The notes: a model not told the origin generated them from the letters alone. A stretch of 64,000 nt of DNA from JAAZPG01 sp012797375 (GCA_937868205.1 CALMMC010000091.1:5389-69388); one strand, 5' to 3'; shown: positions 16,400-24,860, counted from the first letter of the stretch. Translations and numbers: made by a program.

Positions 16400-17128
16400 T
16401 TACCGTTTCTGGACGTCGTCCATACTGAGCGTGGCCTTCTTGGTGAAGCCCGCCGGGATCCCGTAGATTCCGGCCGGCGCGGCCTTCATGGAGATCTCCG
16501 CGACGGTGGTCGTCGAGTGGATCTTGGCCCCCATCATCTCGGCGTTCACTTCCGAGGCGATCTGGTAGCCCTTGATCTTCATCATTTCCTTCACCGAGGC
16601 GTCGTCCAGCCGCATCATCCCTTTCGTCATGGCCGGCATGAATCTTTCGGAGAACTTCGCCCAGTCGAAGGCGACTTCGGTCGAGGCCCAAATCTTGGTT
16701 TTCATGGGCATGCCCATGACCGTCATGGTCATGTCATAGCCCTGGCAGTTCCACGACCCGACCTTTTTCGTCTCTCCAGTCGGATTCACGGTCGCCGACA
16801 TGACGAACATCCCGGCCATCGAGGCCATTTCGGCCGGCAGGAGCTTGGCGAAATCAACCGGAAGCGCCGTTTCGACGTAGGACTTTTCGGCCATGTTGAT
16901 CATGGCGAAGGTGTTCTTGGCCAAGTCGATCACCGTCCGGCCGTCCTGGCTGACCATGGCCAGGGCGTTGTCGCCGATCCACAGCTCGGAGACGGTGTCG
17001 GTGGCCGGCGTGGTCTGTCCCATCATCGACATGGCGTCGGTATGGGAATTGCTCTTGATGTAAACGTCCGCGCTCAGGAACAGGGCGGACGCGGCGATGA
17101 TCAACATTCCCGCGATGAATTTTTTCAT
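16400..17128 (-). CDS. Secreted Met-rich protein, DUF4412-like
   Basis: 242 residues with AAAGGAAAAA upstream. The signal peptide is MKKFIAGMLIIAASALFLSA. The mature part has many Met residues (for example TDAMSMMGQTT, MTMTVMGMPMKTK, FMPAMTKGMMRL) and segments like VSELWIGDNALAMVSQDGRTVIDLAKNTFAMINMAEKSYVE. These match the general layout of DUF4412 periplasmic proteins, probably a beta-rich lipoprotein-carrier-like fold; this is a weak assignment. It lies 76 bp downstream of the beta-barrel gene 17205-17738, with a CCGCGG-aacg-CCGCGG hairpin between, and may be co-transcribed. Confidence 0.8.
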   Translation of the reverse strand: MKKFIAGMLIIAASALFLSADVYIKSNSHTDAMSMMGQTTPATDTVSELWIGDNALAMVSQDGRTVIDLAKNTFAMINMAEKSYVETALPVDFAKLLPAEMASMAGMFVMSATVNPTGETKKVGSWNCQGYDMTMTVMGMPMKTKIWASTEVAFDWAKFSERFMPAMTKGMMRLDDASVKEMMKIKGYQIASEVNAEMMGAKIHSTTTVAEISMKAAPAGIYGIPAGFTKKATLSMDDVQKR

Positions 17129-17204
17129 GACGATTTTTCCTTTCCCGCGCGCCGCGGAACGCCGCGGGCGGGCGCGGTGTCTTGGTCGTATCCGTCCGGA
17201 CCGC

Positions 17205-17738
17205 TTACTTGCCCAGGACGAACGTCACCCCGAGCACGCCGCCGAATCCGGACCAGTGCCCCGTCAGGGATCCGACCAGGCGCAGGCTGACGGCCATTTT
17301 CGGATTAAAATAGTACCGCCCGCCGACGAAAATCGGGATATAGATGCCCGAGCTGCCCGTGCCGCCGATTCCGCCGCCGGAAGAATCTTTCCATTTCCAG
17401 GAATAGGCGGAGTAGCCGAGGCCGCCTCCGGCGTACAAATCAAACTTTTCCGCGTTGAGCTTGGTGAAATGGTAGGCGACGTCGGCGTTGAAGTTGATGA
17501 GGGTGGACGACCAGTATTCTTCGCTCCACATGTTGAGCATGACCGATCCGCCGATCCCGATGTTCTCTGTGAGGCCGTATTCGGCGTTCACGCCGAAGGG
17601 GATGCTCCCTCCCCAGCTGTTCACCCCGATCTGCGGAGTCACATAGATTCCGCCCTTCCAAAATTCCTTTGTCCCGGCCGCGGCCGTCCCGGCCAGAACC
17701 GCCAGAGCTAATACCGTCACCATAATCTTTCGTTTCAT
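17205..17738 (-). CDS. Small outer-membrane beta-barrel protein
   Basis: 177 residues from the ATG at 17738 (AAAGGAGAATCC precedes it). The signal peptide MKRKIMVTVLALAVLAGTAAA is followed by alternating aromatic/small strands: YVTPQIGVNSWGGSIPFGVNAEYGL, GIGGSVMLNMW, FNADVAYHFT, FDLYAGGGLGYSAYSW, YIPIFVGGRYYF and LRLVGSLTGHW, ending VTFVLGK. About eight strands are predicted, like OmpW/OmpA-barrel-sized proteins. Specific function is unknown. It has one of the strongest promoters in the window (17775-17803), suggesting abundant expression. Confidence 0.85.
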   Translation of the reverse strand: MKRKIMVTVLALAVLAGTAAAGTKEFWKGGIYVTPQIGVNSWGGSIPFGVNAEYGLTENIGIGGSVMLNMWSEEYWSSTLINFNADVAYHFTKLNAEKFDLYAGGGLGYSAYSWKWKDSSGGGIGGTGSSGIYIPIFVGGRYYFNPKMAVSLRLVGSLTGHWSGFGGVLGVTFVLGK

Positions 17739-17774
17739 GGATTCTCCTTTCAATCAGATAGTGGCTTGAGTCCC

Positions 17775-17803
17775 ATGATAGAAACCGGGAGGGCGATTGT
17801 CAA
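17775..17803 (-). promoter_or_regulatory. Promoter of the small beta-barrel gene
   Basis: Minus-strand TTGACA (17798-17803), 17-bp spacer, TATCAT (17775-17780), 36 bp before the start. A near-consensus sigma70-type promoter. Confidence 0.7.
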
Positions 17804-18008
17804 GAATTTTTTATTTTTCCTATGATTTAAGTCATATCTCTCTTTTTCCACCTTATTTCCCGCCTTGCCGCCCCCTCCGGGAACGCCGCCGGTTTCTTCT
17901 TTTTGGGGCCGGGTCGATCCGGTTTCGGCTGAATCCTCTCTGAATAAAATCGATCCGGACGTCCCCCTCCCCTTCCGTTTCGGGCTTGCCTTATGGTAGA
18001 AAGAATCG

Positions 18009-18950
18009 ATGCGCCGGAAAACCCTCCGTTTTCTTCTCCGCCTGGCCCTCGGACTGGGCGGCCTGGCCGCGGTTTTCTTTCTCTCCCGGGCCAAGCTGCC
18101 CGAAATCGGCCGGGCCCTCGGCGGCGCCGACTGGGGGCTCCTGGCCCTCTCGTTCTGTCTCCACGCCCTGGGTCTTCTCATCAGCGTCCACCGCTGGCGG
18201 ATCTTGGCCCGGGCCCAGGGCGACGACATCCCGTTCGGCTTTCTGGCGAAATCCTACCTCATCGGCAAGTTCTTCAACACCTTTCTCCCGACGAGCTTCG
18301 GCGGCGACGTCGTCCGCATCTGGGACGGATCGAAATATTCCTCGTCGATCGTCAAGTCGTCGGCCATCGTCGTCGTCGAACGGATGACCGGCGTCATCGT
18401 CCTCTTCTTCTTCGCCCTGGCCGCCTCGCTCGGCCGCCTGGAGATGGCCGGGAAGGTCCCGTTCATCGGGGCGGCCTTAGTCCTCGGAACGGCCGGGCTG
18501 GCGTCCGCGGCCGTCTTCTTCCTCCCCCTCACCGGCCGGTGGCTCCGCGGGGGCGCGCCGGACGGACTCCTCCGGAAAGCGCGGGACAAGGCGCTTCTTT
18601 TCCGGGAGGCGATCCTGTCCTACCGCCGCCGGCCCCGGCCGTTTTTCCGGGCGATGCTGTGGGCCGTGTTTCTCCAGCTGAACGTCATCGTCTACTTCAT
18701 CCTGATCGGAATATCCCTGGATCTCCCCATCCCGGCGTTCGATTATTTCATCTTCATCCCCCTCGTTCTCCTCGTCCAGATGCTTCCGGTCACGATCAAC
18801 GGCCTGGCCGTCCGGGAGGGGGCCTATGTGGCGATCTTTGCTTATTACGGGCTGTCCTCATCGGCCGCCCTGTCTTACGCCTTCGTCGACTTGGCCTACA
18901 GTCTGGTCATCGGGGCGGCGGGCGCGGTCCTCTACCTGACGCGCCGATGA
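18009..18950 (+). CDS. YbhN/LPG-synthase transmembrane-domain protein
   Basis: 313 residues and about eight membrane helices. The family (lysylphosphatidylglycerol synthase TM region, UPF0104, AglD-like) is recognised by FLAKSYLIGKFFNTFLPTSFGGDVVRI and by LVQMLPVTINGLAVREGAYV near the C-terminus, with the conserved NG.G.RE-type motif. The soluble aminoacyltransferase domain of MprF is absent, so this is the stand-alone flippase-like membrane domain, probably moving a lipid or lipid-linked sugar. It is the first gene of a plus-strand operon; its stop overlaps the start of the EnvC-like gene (ATGA). Confidence 0.9.
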   Translation: MRRKTLRFLLRLALGLGGLAAVFFLSRAKLPEIGRALGGADWGLLALSFCLHALGLLISVHRWRILARAQGDDIPFGFLAKSYLIGKFFNTFLPTSFGGDVVRIWDGSKYSSSIVKSSAIVVVERMTGVIVLFFFALAASLGRLEMAGKVPFIGAALVLGTAGLASAAVFFLPLTGRWLRGGAPDGLLRKARDKALLFREAILSYRRRPRPFFRAMLWAVFLQLNVIVYFILIGISLDLPIPAFDYFIFIPLVLLVQMLPVTINGLAVREGAYVAIFAYYGLSSSAALSYAFVDLAYSLVIGAAGAVLYLTRR

Positions 18951-20134
18951 GCCGCCGCAGGATCGTCACGGCCGTCCTGAGCGGCTGGCTTTTCTTGGCC
19001 CCCCACCTCGCCCGGCCCGCTTTCGGCCAATCCGAGCCGGACGCCGCTTCCGTCCAGGCCGGCGAATACGAAAAGCGCCTGGCCGAGATCCGCGGGGACA
19101 TCGAGCGGCTCCGGGCGAAGCTCGGCGACGAGGAAAAACGGGAAAGAAGCGTTCTCTCCCAGTTGGACCGAATCGCCGTCCGGAAACGCCTTCTCCGGAG
19201 CGAATGGAAGCTCCTTCAGGTCCAGCTCGCCCGGACCCGGGCCGACCGGGACGCCGTCGGGCGGAGCATCCCGGAAATGCGCAATGCCCTGGCCGCCGAC
19301 CGCGACCGGCTGGCCCGGGTTCTTCTCACCATCTACAAGCACGGCCGCTTCAGCGTCGCCCGATACGCCCTGGAAGCGCGCGATCTGCGAACCTTCGTCG
19401 ACCAGATCCGGGCGCTCGAAGCCGTCGCCGGAGCCCAGGACCGGGTCATCGCCGATTTCCTCTCCCGGCTGGCCGCCCTGGGCCAAGCCGACCGGGAGCT
19501 GGGGGAAAAGGAGGCCGAGATCGCCGCCTTGACGAAGCAGTCGACGGCCAAGCAGGTCGAGCTCGAGGCCGAGGAAAAGAAGAACCGGACGCTCGTCGCC
19601 CAGATTAAAACCAACCAAAAAACCTACGAACAGGCCATCGGCGAGCTCAACCAGCGCGCCCGGGAGCTCGAAAAGCTTCTCCGCGACCTGGAATCCCGTC
19701 CTCATCCAGGCGTTTTCCCCGGCCTGCCGTTCGGCGAGACCAAGGGCCGCCTCGACTGGCCGGTCGACGGACGCGTCACCCAAAATTACGGACTGCAAAA
19801 GGGCAGCTTCAACACGAAAACCGAGAACAACGGCATCGAGATCACCCCGTCCCCAGGGGATTTGACTATCCGGGCCATCCATGCCGGAAAGGTCGTCTAC
19901 GCCGATTTCTTCCCGAGCTACGGCAACCTCCTCATCCTCGAGCACGGCGGCGGCTACCACTCGCTCTACGGTCATTGCGCCGAATTCCTCGTCCGCAACG
20001 GCGACTTCGTCGGGCCCGGAACGCCCCTGGCCGTCGCCGGCGACACCGCCTCGCTCTCGGGGATTTCCCTCTATTTCGAGATCCGCTACCAGACCAAGCC
20101 CGTCAATCCCTTGCTTTGGCTTCGGCGAAGGTGA
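18947..20134 (+). CDS. envC: EnvC-like murein hydrolase activator with degenerate LytM domain
   Basis: 395 residues. Signal peptide about 1-27; long coiled coil about 35-250; M23/LytM domain about 285-392. Active M23 peptidases need HxGxD, a YxH and HxHFE. Here these positions read Asn294/Glu298 (NNGIEI), His343 kept (LYGHC) and Tyr376 (SLYFEI), so the zinc site is lost. This is the same pattern as E. coli EnvC, which activates amidases AmiA/B at the septum instead of cutting peptidoglycan itself. The ATG at 18947 overlaps the previous stop. The order envC, S41 protein, yibQ matches a common proteobacterial neighbourhood. Confidence 0.9.
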   Translation: MSRRRIVTAVLSGWLFLAPHLARPAFGQSEPDAASVQAGEYEKRLAEIRGDIERLRAKLGDEEKRERSVLSQLDRIAVRKRLLRSEWKLLQVQLARTRADRDAVGRSIPEMRNALAADRDRLARVLLTIYKHGRFSVARYALEARDLRTFVDQIRALEAVAGAQDRVIADFLSRLAALGQADRELGEKEAEIAALTKQSTAKQVELEAEEKKNRTLVAQIKTNQKTYEQAIGELNQRARELEKLLRDLESRPHPGVFPGLPFGETKGRLDWPVDGRVTQNYGLQKGSFNTKTENNGIEITPSPGDLTIRAIHAGKVVYADFFPSYGNLLILEHGGGYHSLYGHCAEFLVRNGDFVGPGTPLAVAGDTASLSGISLYFEIRYQTKPVNPLLWLRRR

Positions 20135-20166
20135 TAGGATTTCTCCTTACGGAGCCAACGACCCCG

Positions 20167-21312
20167 ATGAAGCTACCCCGCCCCCGGATCCTTGTTTCCT
20201 ATGGCCTGGCGGCCGCGGCCTTCTTCCTCCTCCTCTGGGTCCGCCCGCCCTTGCAGTCCTCGAAACTTCCTCCGGCCAAGGATTTCGACATCCTGGACCG
20301 GGCCATCGAGCATATCCGCGACGATTATGTCAATGAAACGGACCCGCTTCAGACGATGGAAGGCGCTTTCCGAGGGCTCATCGGAGCCCTCGACCCGGCC
20401 TCGGCCTATCTGAGCTCCGAATTGACGGCCCGGGCGTCTTCTCGCCGCCTCGAGCGGCTTTACGACATCGGCTTGGCCGCTTATAAGCGGCCGGGCGCGT
20501 TTCCCGTCGTCGTCGCGGTCGTTGAGGGGTCGCCCGCGGAGAAAGCCGGCATCCAGCCGGGAGACGCGGTCAGCGCGGTCGACGACCGCTCCACCCTTGT
20601 CTGGAGCCACAACGAGTTCCGCTTCGCCTTGAAGAGCGAGAAGCCCGCGCCGGTCAAGCTCCGCTTGATCCATGAAAATGAAACCCTCGAGAAAACCGTC
20701 GACCGGTACGCCCCTTATCCCGCTCCCGTAGCCTGGACGGCCGAGCCCGGAACGGCGGGGATCGTCCGGATCCACCATCTTTTTTCCGGAGCGATGGACG
20801 CCTTCCGCACGATCGTTCTTCCTCAAGTTGCGGGCCGCAAGAACACGCTCATTCTCGACCTGCGCGGCTGCCGCGAAGGCGAGATCGAGGAGGCGCGCGG
20901 CTTGGTCAATCTCTTCCTGAAAAGCCCCCGGGCCGGAACGTTCGAGAAAAAAGGCGGCATCAAGACCGTTTGGGCTTGCCCGGCCGAACCCGTTCTGCCC
21001 GATGTCCCTCTGGTCGTCTGGGTGGACCCGGCGACGATGGGCCCGGCCGAAATCGCGGCCGGCGTCCTCCGCGACTTCAAGCGGGCGACCGTCGTCGGGA
21101 CCCCGACGGCCGGCTTAACCGCCGAACAGAAGCTCCTGCCGCTCGACGCCGGAGACGGATTGCTGCTGACGGTCGGCGCGTTCACCCTCGCCTCGGGGGA
21201 GGCCCTGTTTGAAAAAGGCCTCACGCCGGACGTGAAAATCGGTCCGGGGAAAAAAACCGGCGCGGATTATCTCGAAAAAACCAAGGGCCTGCCCGGCAGC
21301 CGGCGCCCATGA
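20167..21312 (+). CDS. S41 (CtpA/Prc-like) protease homologue lacking the Ser-Lys dyad
   Basis: 381 residues from the ATG at 20167, 32 bp after the envC stop. An N-terminal membrane anchor (VSYGLAAAAFFLLLWV) is followed by a helical lid region (DRAIEHIRDDYV, GLIGALDPASAYL), a PDZ domain (about 105-180: GSPAEKAGIQPGDAVSAVD) and the S41 core. In active enzymes the motif is GSASASE with a Lys in TFGKG. Here the aligned stretches are ATMGPAE (Ser to Gly292) and PTAGLTAE (Lys to Leu317). The protein is therefore predicted to be catalytically dead, perhaps a PDZ adaptor for the EnvC/YibQ pathway. No frameshift is visible and the rest of the core is conserved. Confidence 0.88.
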   Translation: MKLPRPRILVSYGLAAAAFFLLLWVRPPLQSSKLPPAKDFDILDRAIEHIRDDYVNETDPLQTMEGAFRGLIGALDPASAYLSSELTARASSRRLERLYDIGLAAYKRPGAFPVVVAVVEGSPAEKAGIQPGDAVSAVDDRSTLVWSHNEFRFALKSEKPAPVKLRLIHENETLEKTVDRYAPYPAPVAWTAEPGTAGIVRIHHLFSGAMDAFRTIVLPQVAGRKNTLILDLRGCREGEIEEARGLVNLFLKSPRAGTFEKKGGIKTVWACPAEPVLPDVPLVVWVDPATMGPAEIAAGVLRDFKRATVVGTPTAGLTAEQKLLPLDAGDGLLLTVGAFTLASGEALFEKGLTPDVKIGPGKKTGADYLEKTKGLPGSRRP

Positions 21313-22148
21313 AGCGGAAGCGGCGCCGGCCCTTGGCCTGGCTCATCCCGCTCGCCTTCGCTATTCTGACGGCCGTTTTCGCCTTCCTTCTGACCAGGCC
21401 GCGGCCGACAGGGACATCCCCCGCCGGCCCTCCCTCCAAATCCGGCCCGGTGGCGAAAAAGCGGATGCCGCCGGCGTCTTCCGTTCCCCTGGCCGCGATC
21501 ATCATCGACGACATCGGTTACAGCCTGGAGGCGGTCGAAAGCATCTACGCCGTCGGCCGCCCGCTCACCGTGGCCGTCCTGCCGGATGCGGACTTGACGG
21601 AGGAATCGGCCCGCTTGGCCGCCGCCTGCGGATTGGAGGTCATGCTCCATCTGCCCCTGGAATCCAACGGGAACAAGACCGATCCGGCGGGCTCCGGCCC
21701 GGCGATCCGGGAGGGGAAGTCCCGCGGAGAGATCCGGGCCGAGATTGATCGTTGCCTCGCCCGGGTCCCGGGCGCCCGCGGCCTCAACAATCACGAGGGC
21801 TCGGCGACGACGGAAAAGGCGGAGTTGATGCGCCCGATTCTCGAGATCCTCAAGGAGCGGGGACTTTATTTCATCGACAGCCGGACGACCGCGGCCACCG
21901 TCGCCCTGCGGGAAGCCGGCCGGATAGGAGTCCGGGCCGCCGCCCGCCGGGTTTTTCTCGACGCGGAACGCGGCGATGAGGCCTTTGCCGCCGGGCTCCG
22001 GGAGCTCTTCCGCTCAGCGAAGGAAAATGGACGGGCCGTCGCGATCTGCCATCCGAAGCGCGAGTCGCTCGCCGCCCTGGCCCGTCACGTCGGCTTGGCC
22101 GAATCCTTCGGCGTCCGCCTCGTTTTCGCCTCCGCGGTCGTCGAATGA
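21309..22148 (+). CDS. Divergent polysaccharide deacetylase, YibQ family
   Basis: 279 residues; the ATG overlaps the previous stop (ATGA). A single N-terminal membrane segment (LAWLIPLAFAILTAVFAFLL) and a Pro-rich linker precede the DUF610/YibQ domain (about 58-275). Motifs are AAIIIDDIGYS, VAVLPDADL, LEVMLHLPLES, GLNNHEGSATT, GLYFIDSRTTA and AVAICHPKRES. These are the family's conserved Asp and His positions of the NodB-like fold. It probably acts on a periplasmic glycan, plausibly peptidoglycan, given that it is encoded with the EnvC-like protein. Confidence 0.92.
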   Translation: MKRKRRRPLAWLIPLAFAILTAVFAFLLTRPRPTGTSPAGPPSKSGPVAKKRMPPASSVPLAAIIIDDIGYSLEAVESIYAVGRPLTVAVLPDADLTEESARLAAACGLEVMLHLPLESNGNKTDPAGSGPAIREGKSRGEIRAEIDRCLARVPGARGLNNHEGSATTEKAELMRPILEILKERGLYFIDSRTTAATVALREAGRIGVRAAARRVFLDAERGDEAFAAGLRELFRSAKENGRAVAICHPKRESLAALARHVGLAESFGVRLVFASAVVE

Positions 22149-22167
22149 GGACCCGATCCGGCCGGTA

Positions 22168-22788
22168 TCAGAAGCCGATCCCGGCCATGATCAAAAGCGC
22201 GCCGTTTTTGGCCTCGAGGGCTTCCCCCTCCACTTCATAGCAGTTCATCAGGCCGAGCGTATAACGGAGACCGACCGTGAGTCTAGTGACGCCGATGGGC
22301 AACTCCCCCCCCGCCCCGAACGCCAGGCCGAGGTCCAAAGACTTCATTCCCTTGATATCATCGGTAATCAACTCGCCTTGCCATTCAAAACGCATGGTCG
22401 CTCCAACCTTGAAGGCGAGCGCCGGTCCGCCGAAGATGAAGACCTTCGCGCTCGGCCCGGCGGCAAAAGAATATTTCGCCAGAATCGGCAGTTCCAGGTA
22501 GCTCAAGCGGAAATTGATCTTGAGATCGTTGTCCGGCCACTTCGTCCCTTTCTGAACGAACAAGAGTTCCGGTTGAATGGACAATTCGTCGATGATATTG
22601 AAGGTCAGGAATCCGCCCAGGGCGAAGCTCATCCAGGCATCATGTCTTCCGATATCCTCGCCGCTCCATCTGGAGAGAGAAAGACCCAGCATAATCCCCT
22701 TGCCCGTGATTTGAACCGCCTGAGCCGGGACGACGGCCAGGGTTAGAAACAAGGGTAAAACGGCCGCGGCGGCCGAGAATTTTCTCAT
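22168..22788 (-). CDS. Outer-membrane beta-barrel protein (porin-family-like)
   Basis: 206 residues from the ATG at 22788, with GAGGAGGA 7 bp upstream (a GTG two codons earlier is less well placed). Signal peptide MRKFSAAAAVLPLFLTLAVVPAQA. The mature part alternates as barrel strands: GIMLGLSLSRWSG, WMSFALGGFLTFNI, SIQPELLFVQKGTKW, YLELPILAKYSF, VFIFGGPALAFKVG, LDLGLAFGAGGELPI and LTVGLRYTLGL, ending IMAGIGF with terminal Phe. This is the pattern of the 'outer membrane protein beta-barrel' (PorT-like) domain. Ligand unknown. Promoter at 22820-22848. Confidence 0.87.
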   Translation of the reverse strand: MRKFSAAAAVLPLFLTLAVVPAQAVQITGKGIMLGLSLSRWSGEDIGRHDAWMSFALGGFLTFNIIDELSIQPELLFVQKGTKWPDNDLKINFRLSYLELPILAKYSFAAGPSAKVFIFGGPALAFKVGATMRFEWQGELITDDIKGMKSLDLGLAFGAGGELPIGVTRLTVGLRYTLGLMNCYEVEGEALEAKNGALLIMAGIGF

Positions 22789-22819
22789 GTTCACTCCTCC
22801 TCAAAACCATGATGGAAGC

Positions 22820-22848
22820 AATCTATCAATCAGAGGGACGAGCGTCAA
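22820..22848 (-). promoter_or_regulatory. Promoter of the 22168-22788 barrel gene
   Basis: Minus-strand TTGACG (22843-22848), 17-bp spacer, TAGATT (22820-22825), 31 bp before the start codon. Confidence 0.6.
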
Positions 22849-22863
22849 GGCCGTGGATCACGT

Positions 22864-22946
22864 TTTCTAAAATCCAGCCGAGGGGCGATATGTCCTTCCA
22901 TTTAAAAATCTTACCCCGGCTGGATTGAAAAAAGGGTTTTTTCGAT
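22864..22946 (+). repeat. Dispersed intergenic repeat, copy 2
   Basis: Aligns over about 80 bp with 14762-14847, with an identical ATTTAAAAATCTTACC core. In this copy the flanks of the core can pair: CCAGCC(ga)GGGG with CCCCGGCTGG. A T-run follows. It lies between the barrel promoter and the 3' end of the spermidine synthase gene. Confidence 0.6.
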
Positions 22947-23017
22947 TTGTCTTCGGTCAAGGATTTTATAGAACGCTGCGGCCGAACCCTTCTTTCGTTC
23001 CGAGAGCCCCCGCCGGC

Positions 23018-24778
23018 CTAGTCCCGCCGGACCTCGAACAAGACCGTGTTTTCGGCGATGTCCTTGAGGCTCTTGCCGGACGCCCCTCGCGGCAGGATCC
23101 AGCAGTGGGCTTTTTTCCCCTGGAAATAATCCATGGCGTGGGTGATGACCCGCCGCAGGGGGATTGGTTCCCGGACGACCAGGTTCAAGACGATCATCAG
23201 CCAGTTGATCGAATAGTGGCTGATGTTGGAGCCGCCGCGGAGGAACTGAGTCACGGACGGGCCGGCCGTTTTCTTCTTGGCGTGGCCGAAGTCCGGAGCA
23301 TCCGGCCTGCCGATGGTCTTCAGGCCGGCCCCCCTGGCCGATTCCCGGGCCCAAGCGGCGACCGCCTCGCAAGACGAGATCCGGTCGAAATCACAATCGA
23401 AGATGTCCATGACCAGCTCGAAGGCCGGGGCAAAACTCGTCTCGACGGGCAGCCGGAACGAGGGCTTGAAGACTTCAGCCGCTTCGGCCGTCCGCGGACG
23501 GCGGATCTCCCCGGCCGGCCCCCCGGAAGGCCCCAAGCGGTAGATCAGGGAGTCGCGGCGCACCTTCCGGATGTCGGCGAAAACGCCCCGCGGCAGGGAC
23601 CAGCAGACCGCCGCATCGGCCCCGAAAAATCCGGTGGTGAACGCCGCGGCCTCGTCCCGCGGAAGCCGGGCGCAGGTGAAGCAGTTGGCTGAGGCCGTAT
23701 TCCCGAACCGGCGGAAATTGATGGCGCTCGTCTCGATATACTGGACGAGCGTGTCGTCATCCCTCCAGGCGGGATCGGAGACCATGGGGTCCCCGAAGGG
23801 AAGCATGCCGATCGCCTGGCAAAGCTCCCGGCTCCACTTTCCAACCCGCGGCCGGGACGGCGGCCGGCCGGAAAGAGGGAAGTCCAGGACGATTTCCTCG
23901 CCGTACTTGTCGACCTCGAGGCGCCTCTGGAACTCGGGATACGGAACGGCCGAGATGTCGGGGGAATACCAGCTGGTCCGGATCCCCGCGGCCTTGAAAT
24001 TGCGCCGGGCGTTGCGCGCGGCCGCCTTGAAAACGTTCCGGCCGCGGGACCCGGCGGTCAGGCTGAACGGCCCGCCCAGGTAGCTGACGTTCGTGAACTG
24101 GACGACCTGGACGTCGTCGAAAATCCGCTCCATCTGCCGCCAGCTTCCCGGCGCCTCAAACGGCTGGAGAAGAAGAGCCCCGGTCTGATGGATGGTGACG
24201 CCGCCTTCGCGGAGGGCGTCGTAGACGCTCTCGTAAAAGCTGGTGTCGAAGAGGCTTTTGGCCGGGCCGACGGGGTCGGTCGAGTCGATGATGATCACGT
24301 CGCACCGGCCTTTCATCTTCCGGATCACCTCGGCCCCGTCGCCGATGATCAGGCGGAAGCGGGGATCATCCCAAACTCCGGCGGAAATCCCCGGAAGGTG
24401 CGTCCGGCACTGCTCGATGACGACCCGGTCGATCTCGGCCATCGTCACGCTTTTAACTCCGGGATGGCGGAGGACGGCCCGGGCGACGCCGCCGTCGCCG
24501 CCGCCGATGATCAAGACGTTTTCCGGAGTTTTCGAGGGGGCGAACAGCGGCCAGAGCCCGATCCATTCATGATAGATGCCCTCGTCTTCCTCGGTCAGCT
24601 GGACGATCCCGTCCAAGATCAGAACCCGCCCGAACCGCTCGGTGTCGAGGATCATCAGCTTCTGGAAGCCGGTCGGCGTTTCAGGGACGATGATCCGCTT
24701 GACCTTGAATCCGTAGGTCACGTCTGAGTAGAGATCTTCGTAAAACCAGAGGTCCTTGCCGCGCTTCACCAGGCCCAT
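23018..24778 (-). CDS. speE: Spermidine synthase fused to two tandem SpeD-like domains
   Basis: 586 residues from the ATG at 24778 (AAAGGACG upstream), about twice a normal SpeE. Residues 1-285 are a full aminopropyltransferase: GFQKLMILDTERFGRVLILDG, IGGGDGGVAR (92-97 nucleotide loop) and IDSTDPVGPA (catalytic Asp165/Asp168). Residues about 288-398 and 453-565 form two related repeats, each ending CW(S/I)LPRG. Repeat A has ETSAINF followed by NCFTCAR, and repeat B has GGSNISHYS. Both resemble the AdoMet decarboxylase (SpeD) block ESHISIHTWPE...DVFTCG...RG. Repeat B keeps a Ser (517) at the pyruvoyl-forming position, while repeat A has Thr350. SpeD supplies decarboxylated AdoMet to SpeE, so a fusion is logical; the SpeD assignment is my inference. 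Its own promoter is at 24815-24842. Confidence 0.85.
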   Translation of the reverse strand: MGLVKRGKDLWFYEDLYSDVTYGFKVKRIIVPETPTGFQKLMILDTERFGRVLILDGIVQLTEEDEGIYHEWIGLWPLFAPSKTPENVLIIGGGDGGVARAVLRHPGVKSVTMAEIDRVVIEQCRTHLPGISAGVWDDPRFRLIIGDGAEVIRKMKGRCDVIIIDSTDPVGPAKSLFDTSFYESVYDALREGGVTIHQTGALLLQPFEAPGSWRQMERIFDDVQVVQFTNVSYLGGPFSLTAGSRGRNVFKAAARNARRNFKAAGIRTSWYSPDISAVPYPEFQRRLEVDKYGEEIVLDFPLSGRPPSRPRVGKWSRELCQAIGMLPFGDPMVSDPAWRDDDTLVQYIETSAINFRRFGNTASANCFTCARLPRDEAAAFTTGFFGADAAVCWSLPRGVFADIRKVRRDSLIYRLGPSGGPAGEIRRPRTAEAAEVFKPSFRLPVETSFAPAFELVMDIFDCDFDRISSCEAVAAWARESARGAGLKTIGRPDAPDFGHAKKKTAGPSVTQFLRGGSNISHYSINWLMIVLNLVVREPIPLRRVITHAMDYFQGKKAHCWILPRGASGKSLKDIAENTVLFEVRRD

Positions 24779-24814
24779 GACAGTCGTCCTTTCATCAAAA
24801 TTTCGCGAAATTTC

Positions 24815-24842
24815 ATTATAACGAAACCGCGCGGGGGCGCAA
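24815..24842 (-). promoter_or_regulatory. Promoter of the spermidine synthase fusion gene
   Basis: Minus-strand TTGCGC (24837-24842), 16-bp spacer, perfect TATAAT (24815-24820). Divergent from the promoter at 24861-24889. Confidence 0.55.
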
Positions 24843-24860
24843 GCCGCCCGGGGCCGTCCC

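Noticed and set aside
17992..17997. TATGGT as a -10 for the 18009 operon
   Set aside because: It lies 11 bp from the ATG like other short-leader cases, but the hexamer is weak and no -35 was found, so it is not listed as a promoter.
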